Assembly (NCBI GenBank): GCA_013694495.1
Contig: JACDCH010000169.1
Location: 1-5,052 of the forward strand
Length of the DNA: 5,052 nucleotides
Direction of reading: 5' to 3'
Source: Acidimicrobiia bacterium
GTDB lineage: Bacteria > Actinomycetota > Acidimicrobiia > Acidimicrobiales > JACDCH01
Of this stretch, positions 1-5,052 are shown piece by piece. Position 1 is the first letter of the stretch. Each line of letters opens with the position of its first letter. Under the pieces are notes generated by a model. That model was not told the origin of the DNA, made no database searches, and saw only the letters and a program-made list of their open reading frames with translations. Made by a program: the position numbers and the translations under genes.

Positions 1-49
1 CGACACGGTGCTGCGAGCACCGCGTGTCGCGGGCGGCGCCTGCCGTCCC
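1..49 (+). promoter_or_regulatory. Tandem hairpins in the leader upstream of the transporter operon
   Basis: Two adjacent stem-loops are visible. In the first, 1-6 (CGACAC) pairs with 24-29 (GTGTCG) and 7-12 (GGTGCT) pairs with 16-21 (AGCACC). This gives 12 base pairs, a GCG loop at 13-15 and a two-base bulge at 22-23. In the second, 31-37 (GGGCGGC) pairs with 42-49, with one bulged T at 46 and a four-base loop at 38-41. The second ends 11 bases before the GGAGG of the binding-protein gene. No T-run follows either stem. This could be the terminator of an upstream gene lying outside the window, or a structured 5' leader of the operon; the sequence does not decide. I do not see conserved TPP or FMN riboswitch cores in these 70 bases, although the window may cut off part of a longer leader. 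Confidence 0.45.
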
Positions 50-60
50 AGCGGACCCCT

Positions 61-65
61 GGAGG
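61..65 (+). promoter_or_regulatory. Ribosome binding site that fixes a TTG start
   Basis: GGAGG lies five bases before the TTG at 71. It selects this TTG over the in-frame ATG at 8, which lies inside the first leader hairpin and would put 21 unlikely residues before the signal peptide. Confidence 0.75.
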
Positions 66-70
66 TCACC

Positions 71-1183
71 TTGCCGTCACCCATCAGCCGTCGCCGTTTC
101 CTGCGCCAGGGCTTCACGGGAGGCGCGGTGCTCCTGGGAGGCGGCGCCACCCTGCTGAGTGCCTGCGGCGACGACGCGGCGGAGACGGGCGGCACCACCC
201 AGCCCTCGGGCGGCGGCGGTGGGGGCACGCCGGACTTCGGCGAGCTTGCCGTGCAGTTCTCGTGGATCAAGAACATCGAGTTTGCCGGCACGTACGTGGC
301 CGACGCCCAAGGCTACTTCCGCGACGCCGGGTTCAGCTCCGTCAACATGATCGCCGGGCCCGGCGACGCCATCGCCCCGCTGGTGGCCGGCGACGTGCTG
401 TGGTCCTACGGCGGCTCGGAGACGGTGGCCAACGCCGTGCTGGAGAACGACGCGCCGCTGCGGATCATCGGGGCGAACTTCCAGGAGAACCCCTTCTGCA
501 TCCTGTACCTGGCCGACGACCCGATCCCGACGCCGCAGGACATGGTCGGCAAGACGATCGGTGTGCAGGCCGCCAACGAGCAGATCTGGCAGGCGCTGCT
601 GCGCATCAACGGCCTCGAGGAGGGCGACGGCCCCGACCAGGTCCGTAAGGTGCCCGTCGACTTCGAGCCGACGCCGCTCACCAACGGCGAGGTGCAGGGG
701 TTCTTCAGCTTCATCACGAACGAGCCCAACATCCTCCGGGCCCAGGGCCTCGAGGTCGGCACGCTCAACCTGCAGGACATCGGCATCACGCTGTACCAGC
801 AGCTCTACGTCGTCACCGAGGACCGGCTGGCCAACGAGCGCGACAAGCTCGTCGCCGCGATGCGGGCCGAGTCGAAGGGCTGGCAGCAGGCCCTCGCCGA
901 CCACGAACTCGCCATCCAGCTCACGTTGGAGACCTACGGCGCCGACCTCGATCTCGACCCCGAAGCGCAGGAGCCCGAGCTCGCCGCCCAGCAGGAGCTC
1001 ATCGAATCCGACGCCACCGGCGAGAACGGGCTCTTCTACATGTCCGAGGCGGACATCGCGAACAACGTGGCGGTGCTGGCCGACCTCGGCCTCGAGATCA
1101 CGGCGGACCTCTACACCAACGAGATCCTCGACGAGGTCTACGCCGCCGGCTTCGACTTCTCCGGTGAGTTCGTCGACGGCTGA
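71..1183 (+). CDS. ABC transporter substrate-binding lipoprotein, NMT1/THI5-like (NitT/TauT type), Tat signal
   Basis: This is the extracytoplasmic solute receptor of the importer encoded downstream, 370 residues if started at TTG 71 (GGAGG five bases upstream). A twin-arginine motif, SRRRFLR, lies at residues 6-12. A hydrophobic stretch follows at about 15-30, then a lipobox LLSAC ending at Cys32, so the mature protein should be a lipid-anchored Tat substrate. Residues about 33-57 form a Gly/Thr/Ser-rich linker. The periplasmic-binding fold then begins with family-typical segments: F63-S-W65 leading to F71-A-G73, AQGYF at 79-83, and TPQDMVGKTIGVQ at 154-166. The C-terminal part has the TNEILDEVY-type ending common in this family. 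Members bind nitrate, sulfonates, thiamine-pyrimidine precursors, riboflavin or related small molecules. The W...FAG...GYF opening resembles the pyrimidine- and riboflavin-type members, but this is an impression; the substrate is not determined. The THI5-specific CCCFC motif is absent, so it should not be a THI5-type enzyme. Confidence 0.9.
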   Translation: MPSPISRRRFLRQGFTGGAVLLGGGATLLSACGDDAAETGGTTQPSGGGGGGTPDFGELAVQFSWIKNIEFAGTYVADAQGYFRDAGFSSVNMIAGPGDAIAPLVAGDVLWSYGGSETVANAVLENDAPLRIIGANFQENPFCILYLADDPIPTPQDMVGKTIGVQAANEQIWQALLRINGLEEGDGPDQVRKVPVDFEPTPLTNGEVQGFFSFITNEPNILRAQGLEVGTLNLQDIGITLYQQLYVVTEDRLANERDKLVAAMRAESKGWQQALADHELAIQLTLETYGADLDLDPEAQEPELAAQQELIESDATGENGLFYMSEADIANNVAVLADLGLEITADLYTNEILDEVYAAGFDFSGEFVDG

Positions 1184-1189
1184 GGTGAA

Positions 1190-1233
1190 GGGTTCGCGAC
1201 CGCCCCGGGCGAAGCCCCCCGACGCGCGAATCC
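1190..1233 (+). promoter_or_regulatory. Intercistronic stem-loop between binding protein and ATPase genes
   Basis: Bases 1190-1198 (GGGTTCGCG) pair with 1225-1233 (CGCGAATCC) in a 9-bp stem with one G-U pair. Nested inside is a 4-bp hairpin, GGGC 1207-1210 with GCCC 1214-1217, closed by a GAA loop. The stem begins six bases after the stop codon of the binding-protein gene. A structure in this position often protects the upstream message or partly terminates transcription, so the binding protein is made in excess over the membrane parts. That role is inference here. No T-run follows. Confidence 0.45.
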
Positions 1234-1321
1234 GGAAGCGAATGGAGACACAGGAAGGACCTGCGGCGTCGAACCGATCACTCACCTATCCGTCCGCAGG
1301 TCCCGACGCGACCACGCACGC

Positions 1322-1326
1322 GGAGG
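1322..1326 (+). promoter_or_regulatory. Ribosome binding site that fixes the ATPase start
   Basis: GGAGG lies five bases before ATG 1332. The in-frame alternative, ATG 1242, has only a GGAAG three bases upstream. The codons between 1242 and 1331 carry many A or T third positions (aca, gaa, gga, cct, cga, tca, tat, gca), unlike the strongly G/C-ending codons from 1332 on, so the later start is preferred. Confidence 0.7.
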
Positions 1327-1331
1327 CCAGG

Positions 1332-2195
1332 ATGGCGGCCATCGTCGATCGACACGAGCCCCTCGACCACGGGTCCCCGCCCTCGGACGGCCCCGCGCCC
1401 GACGGCAGCGGCCTTCTGATCGAGGGGCTCCGCAAGGACTTCTCGCTCAAACGCTCGTCGTTCACCGCGGTCGAGCGCATCGACTACGCCGCGCCCGAAG
1501 GGAGCTTCACGGCCCTCGTCGGCCCGTCCGGCTGCGGGAAGTCCACCGTGCTGCGGATGTTGGCCGACCTCGAGAAGCCCACCGCCGGCAAGGTCCTCGT
1601 GCACGGCGAGGCGCCGTCGGTCGCCCGCCGCAACCGCAACCTGGGCATCGCCTTCCAGGACGCCGCCCTGCTGCCGTGGCGCACGGTCACGAAGAACATC
1701 CGGCTGGCCCTCGAGGTCACCGGCCGCGACGTCCCCGCCGGCGCGGTCGACGACCTGATCCGCCTCGTCGGGCTCGAGGGCTTCGAGGGGGCCCGCCCCG
1801 CGCAGCTGTCGGGCGGCATGCGCCAGCGCGTCGCCATCGCCCGGGCGCTGGTCACCGAACCCACCGTGCTGCTGCTCGACGAGCCGTTCGGCGCCCTCGA
1901 CGAGATGACCCGCCGGCGCATGAACCTCGAGCTGCAGCGCATCTGGATGGAACGGGTCACGACGACCCTGCTCGTCACCCACTCCATCGAGGAGGCGGTG
2001 CTCCTCGCCGACCGGATCGTGGTCCTCACCGGTCGGCCGTCCACCGTGGCCGAGGTCGTCACCGTCGACCTGCCCCGCCCCCGCACCGTCGAGATGCAGC
2101 GCAGCCCGGAGTACCACGCCATCGTCGACCACGTCGCCGACCTCCTCTTCGGCCGGCTCGACGCCGACCTCGAGGATCCGACCCTGGAGGCGTGA
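1332..2195 (+). CDS. ABC transporter ATP-binding protein, nitrate/sulfonate/taurine type
   Basis: This is the cytoplasmic ATPase that drives the importer, 287 residues. After a probably disordered, Pro/Asp/Gly-rich leader of about 28 residues, the nucleotide-binding domain has every expected motif. These are Walker A GPSGCGKST at 64-72, Q-loop Gln109 in AFQDAALLPWRTV, signature LSGGMRQR at 159-166, Walker B VLLLDEP at 179-185 with catalytic Glu184, D-loop ALD at 188-190, and switch His217 in VTHSIEEA. The Q-loop region with LLPWRTV and the VTHSIEEAVLLADRIVVL block are characteristic of the SsuB/TauB/NrtD group. Length fits the family. The stop is followed after four bases by the permease start, and the GGAGG at 2186-2190 serving that permease lies inside the last codons of this gene, so the two are co-translated or nearly so. 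All catalytic residues are intact, so it should be active. I give no gene symbol because the transported substrate is unknown. Confidence 0.95.
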   Translation: MAAIVDRHEPLDHGSPPSDGPAPDGSGLLIEGLRKDFSLKRSSFTAVERIDYAAPEGSFTALVGPSGCGKSTVLRMLADLEKPTAGKVLVHGEAPSVARRNRNLGIAFQDAALLPWRTVTKNIRLALEVTGRDVPAGAVDDLIRLVGLEGFEGARPAQLSGGMRQRVAIARALVTEPTVLLLDEPFGALDEMTRRRMNLELQRIWMERVTTTLLVTHSIEEAVLLADRIVVLTGRPSTVAEVVTVDLPRPRTVEMQRSPEYHAIVDHVADLLFGRLDADLEDPTLEA

Positions 2196-2199
2196 CGAC

Positions 2200-3027
2200 G
2201 TGACCGTCACGCTCGAGCCGCGGGCGGCGAGCCACGGGCTCCGCACCGACGTGGGGCGGCGCTTCTCCGCCCGCAGCTGGTTGCCGTCGCTGGCGCTCAT
2301 CGCGGCGTTGATCGTCGCCTGGGAGGTCGTCGCCCTCACCCTGCTGTCCGACTCCAACGCCTTCCCGCCGCCCACCGACGTCGTGGCCGACGTCGCCGGC
2401 GACCTGAGCACGTACCGCAACAACCTCTCGGCCACCCTGCGCGCCGTGTGGCCCGGGTGGCTGGTCGGCAACGTGATCGCCACCGTGCTCGGCGCCCTCG
2501 CCATCGCCGTGCCCCGCATGGAGCGCGCCGTGCTGCACCTGGCCGTGGCGATCACCTCGCTGCCGATCATCGCCCTCGGGCCGATCTTCCAGGTCACGCT
2601 GTCGGGGGACGCCCCCAAGGCGGCGCTCGCCGCGCTGGCCGTGTTCTTCACCACCCTGGTCGGGACGATGGTGGGGCTGCGGGCCTGCGACCGGTCCAGC
2701 CTCGACGTGGTGCGGGCCCTCGGCGGCGGGTCGCTCACGACGCTGCGCAAGGTGCGCATGCGCGCCGCGCTCCCCGACTACTTCGCCGCCCTGCGGATCT
2801 CGGCGCCGGCGGCGATCCTCGGCGGCATCGTCGGCGAGTTCATCGGCGGGTCCGACAACGGCCTCGGCATCGCCCTCATCGCGGCCCGGGCCCAGGCCGA
2901 TCCGCCCCGGGTGTGGGGCCTCGCCGCCGTCGCCACCGCGGCAGCCGGCGTCGGCTACCTCCTCATCGCCCTCACCGGCCGGCTCCTCACCCCGTGGGCG
3001 CCGGCGGCCCGCCGGGCCGGCGAATGA
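2200..3027 (+). CDS. ABC transporter permease 1 (BPD_transp_1 / SsuC-TauC type)
   Basis: This is an inner-membrane channel subunit of 275 residues. The GTG start at 2200 has GGAGG at 2186-2190, nine bases upstream. About six hydrophobic segments are visible, at roughly 28-50, 85-105, 108-130, 141-161, 197-219 and 238-262. The FPPPTDV stretch at 55-61 matches the LPSP-like segment common after the first helix in this family. The cytoplasmic EAA loop that docks on the ATPase spans about 169-192 (DVVRALGGGSLTTLRKVRMR, then AALP). Its acidic residue, central Gly and final LP are recognisable, though the initial EAA is changed to DVVRA. It follows the ATPase by four bases, and its last bases overlap the next permease start. 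Together with that permease it probably forms a heterodimer, since both keep the ATPase-docking loop. Confidence 0.92.
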   Translation: MTVTLEPRAASHGLRTDVGRRFSARSWLPSLALIAALIVAWEVVALTLLSDSNAFPPPTDVVADVAGDLSTYRNNLSATLRAVWPGWLVGNVIATVLGALAIAVPRMERAVLHLAVAITSLPIIALGPIFQVTLSGDAPKAALAALAVFFTTLVGTMVGLRACDRSSLDVVRALGGGSLTTLRKVRMRAALPDYFAALRISAPAAILGGIVGEFIGGSDNGLGIALIAARAQADPPRVWGLAAVATAAAGVGYLLIALTGRLLTPWAPAARRAGE

Positions 3028-3875
3028 CCTCCGTCGTCGTCGAGCTGGCCCCGACGGCGGGCCCCGGTGCCGGCTCGGGCGGCCGCCGGGTCCTGAAGAG
3101 CATCCTGCGCTCGACCCTCACGTTCGCCGTCGTCACCGCGCTGCTCGTCGCGCTCTGGGTCGGGTTCCTGAACCTGTTCGACGTCAGCCCCTACGTCGGC
3201 AAGCGGCCCACCGAGGTGTGGCGCTGGGTGTTCGACGCCGAGCAGGGCCCGGCCCGACGGGCCGAGCTGTTCGCCGCCACTCGCCAGAGCCTGGGCGAGG
3301 CCCTCACCGGGTTCGTCGCCGGCATCGCGCTGGCGCTCGTGATGGCCGTCGCCTTCACGCTGTCAAAGCCGTTCGAGCGGGCGGTGCTGCCCATCGCCCT
3401 CGCGCTGCGATCCGTGCCGATCGTCGCCATGATCCCGCTGCTCGCCTACGTGTTCGGCCGGGGCGCCATGGGCAGCCTCGTGATCATCTCGATCATCGTG
3501 TTCTTCCCGGCCCTCGTACTGGTGTCGAACGGCCTGCGCTCCGTACGGCCGGAGTCGCTCGAGCTGCTCGAGACCTACGGCGCCAACCGGATCACCCAGC
3601 TCGTGAAGGTGCGCCTGCCGTCGGCCCTGCCGAGCCTGCTGGCGTCAGCCAAGGTCTGTGCCCCCCTCGCCATCCTCGGCGCCATCCTCAACGGCTGGCT
3701 GTCCACCGGCAAGGGCCTCGGCAACCTCATGGTCGAGTCGACCATCACCGCCAAGTACGTGCAGTTGTGGGCCGCCGTCGTCATCGTGACGGTCCTGTCG
3801 GTCCTCTTCGCCGCCGTCGTCTCGGCCCTCGAGCAAGCCGTCTACGCCCGCTACGCCCCGGACCGCGTGCCGTAG
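3024..3875 (+). CDS. ABC transporter permease 2 (BPD_transp_1 / SsuC-TauC type)
   Basis: This is the second inner-membrane channel subunit, 283 residues. Its ATG at 3024 overlaps the TGA of permease 1 (ATGA), and there is no clear ribosome site of its own, which suggests translational coupling. Hydrophobic segments lie at about 31-52, 94-112, 118-140, 149-170, 211-228 and 249-271. The RSVPIVAMIPLLAYVFG stretch at 129-145 is typical of nitrate/sulfonate-type permeases. The EAA loop spans about 180-203 (ELLETYGANRITQLVKVRLP, then SALP), close to the family pattern. It differs clearly from permease 1 outside the shared motifs, so the pair is not a recent duplication. It is the last gene of the transporter operon, followed by 276 bases without a clear gene. 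Confidence 0.92.
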   Translation: MTSVVVELAPTAGPGAGSGGRRVLKSILRSTLTFAVVTALLVALWVGFLNLFDVSPYVGKRPTEVWRWVFDAEQGPARRAELFAATRQSLGEALTGFVAGIALALVMAVAFTLSKPFERAVLPIALALRSVPIVAMIPLLAYVFGRGAMGSLVIISIIVFFPALVLVSNGLRSVRPESLELLETYGANRITQLVKVRLPSALPSLLASAKVCAPLAILGAILNGWLSTGKGLGNLMVESTITAKYVQLWAAVVIVTVLSVLFAAVVSALEQAVYARYAPDRVP

Positions 3876-3912
3876 GGCCCTGTTCTGAGGCTCCCGCCGC
3901 CACGCAACCGAA

Positions 3913-3929
3913 GGGTGCCAGCAGGACCC
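3913..3929 (+). terminator. Small hairpin 37 bases after the operon's last stop codon
   Basis: GGGT at 3913-3916 pairs with ACCC at 3926-3929. CC at 3918-3919 pairs with GG at 3924-3925, with G3917 bulged and an AGCA loop. The six-pair stem lies close behind the permease 2 stop, but no T-run follows. It is a weak terminator candidate. Confidence 0.25.
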
Positions 3930-4045
3930 GAACGGTCGTGTACACACCCATCGGTCGCGCCGGCCCCCGGTCGAACGTGCGCTCGTCCGTTGCGCGTGCG
4001 CGAAACCGCACCACAGCCGGACACGTGCGCACAGAACGGGTTGGC

Positions 4046-4073
4046 GCACACCGGTCGAGCCAGGCCGGTGTGC
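4046..4073. terminator. Strong hairpin between the transporter operon and the SnoaL-like gene
   Basis: Bases 4046-4056 (GCACACCGGTC) pair with 4063-4073 (GGCCGGTGTGC) in 11 pairs, one of them G-U, around a six-base loop at 4057-4062. It is the most stable-looking structure in the gap. T-less stems of this kind are often proposed as terminators in high-GC actinobacteria, and being nearly symmetric it could act on either strand. It lies 170 bases after the last transporter stop and 78 bases before the next start, so a regulatory role for the downstream gene is also possible. Confidence 0.35.
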
Positions 4074-4151
4074 CGTCGACCAGCGCCGCCTCCATCGCGC
4101 CCGTGACCTCGACCTTGCCCTTGACGCCGTGGCTGGTGGCACGCTGGGCGG

Positions 4152-4550
4152 GTGGGCGCCGCCGCGGACGAGCTCGAGATCCGCAACGTCGTGGCGCTGC
4201 TGGCGCACCTGGCCGACGACGGAGCGATGGACGACTACGTCGACCTGTACACCGTCGATGCGGTGTGGGACATGCCGGGCGCACCCCGCAAGGGCCATGA
4301 CGCGATCCGGGCCGGGGCCGAGGCGCGGCGGGCGACGGGTGAGGCCGGGCCGGGCTCGGCCACCCGGCACGCGGTGTCCACGATCGCGGTGGCGCTCGAC
4401 GGTGACTCGGCGGTCGCCCGGTCGACGTGGCTGTTCTTCGGCGACACCACCGGGACGCCCACGCTGCGCCTGATGGGCACCTACCGGGACACGTTCGTCC
4501 GCACGGGTGAGGGCTGGCGGGTGGCCCGGCGCGAGATCACCATCGGGTAG
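4152..4550 (+). CDS. SnoaL-like / NTF2-fold protein (SnoaL_4 type)
   Basis: A small soluble protein of 132 residues, the usual length for a single NTF2-like alpha+beta cone domain. The opening helix (DELEIRNVVALLAHLADDG, 6-24) is followed by DDYVDLYTVDAVWDM at 27-41, GHDAIRAG at 48-55, TRH at 71-73, DGDSAVARSTW at 83-93, GTYRDTFVR at 109-117 and a final GWRVARREI at 121-129. This order of motifs is that of the SnoaL_4 / bile-acid dehydratase-like group of the NTF2 superfamily. Members include polyketide cyclases, dehydratases, ring-hydroxylating dioxygenase small subunits and many proteins of unknown role. The cavity ligand and reaction cannot be read from sequence. The frame is closed by TGA at 4122-4124, and GTG 4152 is the only start codon between that stop and the domain, so the start is secure. 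No good ribosome site is seen, so translation may be leaderless or weakly initiated. Confidence 0.82.
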   Translation: MGAAADELEIRNVVALLAHLADDGAMDDYVDLYTVDAVWDMPGAPRKGHDAIRAGAEARRATGEAGPGSATRHAVSTIAVALDGDSAVARSTWLFFGDTTGTPTLRLMGTYRDTFVRTGEGWRVARREITIG

Positions 4551-4572
4551 CGGTGCCGGTACCGTCGGTGCG

Positions 4573-5052
4573 GTGATCGGACAGGACGAGTGGCGGTCGG
4601 CCCTGGCCGCGCTCGCCGGCGGCCGGGGCGACCCGGCGCTGCGACACCGGGCCGCGGTCGAGCTCGCCGGTCGCATGGTGGCGATGGCCGGCGACGACGA
4701 GGGCGAGTCCCTCGGGTTCCTGCTGCGCCCCGACCCGAAGCTCCGCGCCACGTGCTGGCGGGTCCGCCAGTTCCGCCTCGGCGACATCGCGCCCACGTCG
4801 GTCACCGACCACACCGACGCCGCGCTGGCGGTGATCCGCCTCGCCCGGCCCGACCGCGACGCCCTCGTCGCCGGCGAGCTGCTGGCCGTTGCCGCCGATG
4901 GGTCGGCGTGGGTCGCCCTGACGCGCAACGAGTCCGAGGTCGTCGTGCAGGCACCCGCCCCCGACACGCTGCTCGGTCCGGGCGGTCGGTCCGACGGCTA
5001 CGGGCCGCTGCTCGGGCGGTGGCGGGCGGCGCTCGACCTCGCCCCCCTGGGC
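4573..5052 (+). CDS. Unidentified protein, 3' end outside the window
   Basis: An open frame of 160 codons runs from GTG 4573 to the window edge without a stop. Nearly every codon ends in G or C, as in the known genes, so it is almost certainly real. The encoded sequence starts MIGQDEWRSALAALAGG. It has an Ala/Leu/Arg-rich probable helix at about 6-40, then an alternating polar/hydrophobic stretch (for example ALAVIRLARPDRDALVAG near 94-111, then LLAVAADGSAWVALTRNESEVVVQAP). No signal peptide, membrane segment or catalytic motif is apparent in this part. I do not recognise the family. It starts 22 bases after the SnoaL-like stop, and the short gap suggests co-transcription with that gene. No in-frame start lies in the gap upstream of GTG 4573, and an ATG at 4675 is a less likely start. 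No clear ribosome site is seen. Confidence 0.75.
   Translation, partial: MIGQDEWRSALAALAGGRGDPALRHRAAVELAGRMVAMAGDDEGESLGFLLRPDPKLRATCWRVRQFRLGDIAPTSVTDHTDAALAVIRLARPDRDALVAGELLAVAADGSAWVALTRNESEVVVQAPAPDTLLGPGGRSDGYGPLLGRWRAALDLAPLG

Larger units (their letters stand above)
3876..4151. other. Intergenic region with hairpins and short palindromes
   Basis: No convincing gene lies here. The region separates the transporter operon from the SnoaL-like gene. It holds a small hairpin at 3913-3929, a strong one at 4046-4073, and 8-bp palindromes GTGTACAC at 3938-3945 and GTGCGCAC at 4025-4032. It also has three copies of CGTGCGC, at 3976, 3995 and 4024. On the - strand, 4140 down to 4051 reads as 30 codons of which 29 end in G or C, but the same frame on either side is not coding-like. 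No convincing -35/-10 promoter pair for the gene at 4152 was found. Confidence 0.6.

Noticed and set aside
8..70. ATG 8 as the start of the binding protein
   Set aside because: It would place 21 residues before the Tat signal, and the start would lie within the leader hairpin. TTG 71 has a proper ribosome site.
1..70. TPP or FMN riboswitch before the operon, expected if the solute were a thiamine precursor or riboflavin
   Set aside because: None of the conserved core segments of either riboswitch is visible in the 70 bases present. A longer leader outside the window cannot be excluded.
77..1285. A 402-codon open frame on the - strand opposite the receptor gene
   Set aside because: It is a mirror of the strongly G/C-ending codons of the + strand gene, and its Val/Gly/Asp/Arg-rich product has no domain. 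The + strand gene has a signal peptide, family motifs and a ribosome site.
1242..1331. ATG 1242 as the ATPase start, giving 317 residues
   Set aside because: It has a poor ribosome site three bases away, and the added codons lack the G/C third-position bias. ATG 1332 has GGAGG at ideal spacing.
1278..2759. A 493-codon open frame on the - strand opposite the ATPase and permease 1
   Set aside because: It crosses two well-supported + strand genes and shows low-complexity Arg/Gly/Val composition typical of antisense frames in GC-rich DNA.
3933..4057. CGGTCG repeated four times, at 3933, 3952, 3968 and 4052, as possible operator sites
   Set aside because: The same hexamer recurs many times inside coding sequence across this window, so it is background for this genome.
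4121..4151. TTGACG at 4121-4126 as the -35 box of a promoter for the SnoaL-like gene
   Set aside because: No acceptable -10 box lies at 16-19 bases; the sequence there is GC-only or nearly so.
3645..4967. A 440-codon open frame on the - strand across permease 2, the gap and the SnoaL-like gene
   Set aside because: It spans genes and intergenic DNA alike with no recognisable domain. Length alone is not evidence at this GC content.

Overview
The window is very GC-rich (roughly 70 % by eye), with third codon positions almost always G or C, TTG and GTG starts beside ATG, and GGAGG ribosome sites. This points to an actinomycete-type chromosome. An Acidimicrobiia-like host is my guess from overall style, not something the sequence proves. 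All genes I can support read on the + strand.

Positions 1-3875 hold one compact operon for a high-affinity ABC importer of the nitrate/sulfonate/taurine/pyrimidine type (NitT/TauT type, NMT1/THI5-like binding protein). In order it has a Tat-exported lipoprotein that binds the solute (71-1183), an ATPase with every catalytic motif intact (1332-2195), and two different inner-membrane permeases (2200-3027 and 3024-3875). The binding protein captures solute outside the membrane. The two permeases probably form a heterodimeric channel, and two copies of the ATPase power it. The last three genes are tightly coupled: 4 bases lie between ATPase and permease 1, and permeases 1 and 2 overlap as ATGA. 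The binding-protein gene is set apart by a 148-base gap containing a stem-loop. No enzyme gene sits inside the operon, so the substrate cannot be named from context. Two hairpins lie immediately upstream of the first gene, at the window edge.

Positions 3876-4151 are an intergenic region of 276 bases. It holds a small and a strong hairpin (candidate terminators), several short palindromes, and a 90-base patch that looks codon-biased on the - strand but has no clear gene around it.

Positions 4152-4550 encode a small SnoaL-like (NTF2-fold) protein. Another gene begins at 4573, after a 22-base gap, and runs off the window end. It is clearly coding by base composition, but I do not recognise its product.

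I see no mobile element, CRISPR array, tRNA, rRNA or phage signature. The window reads mostly as ordinary chromosomal transport and metabolism. The points most worth checking are the leader hairpins, the intercistronic stem-loop, the unknown substrate with its two-permease design, and the unidentified last gene.
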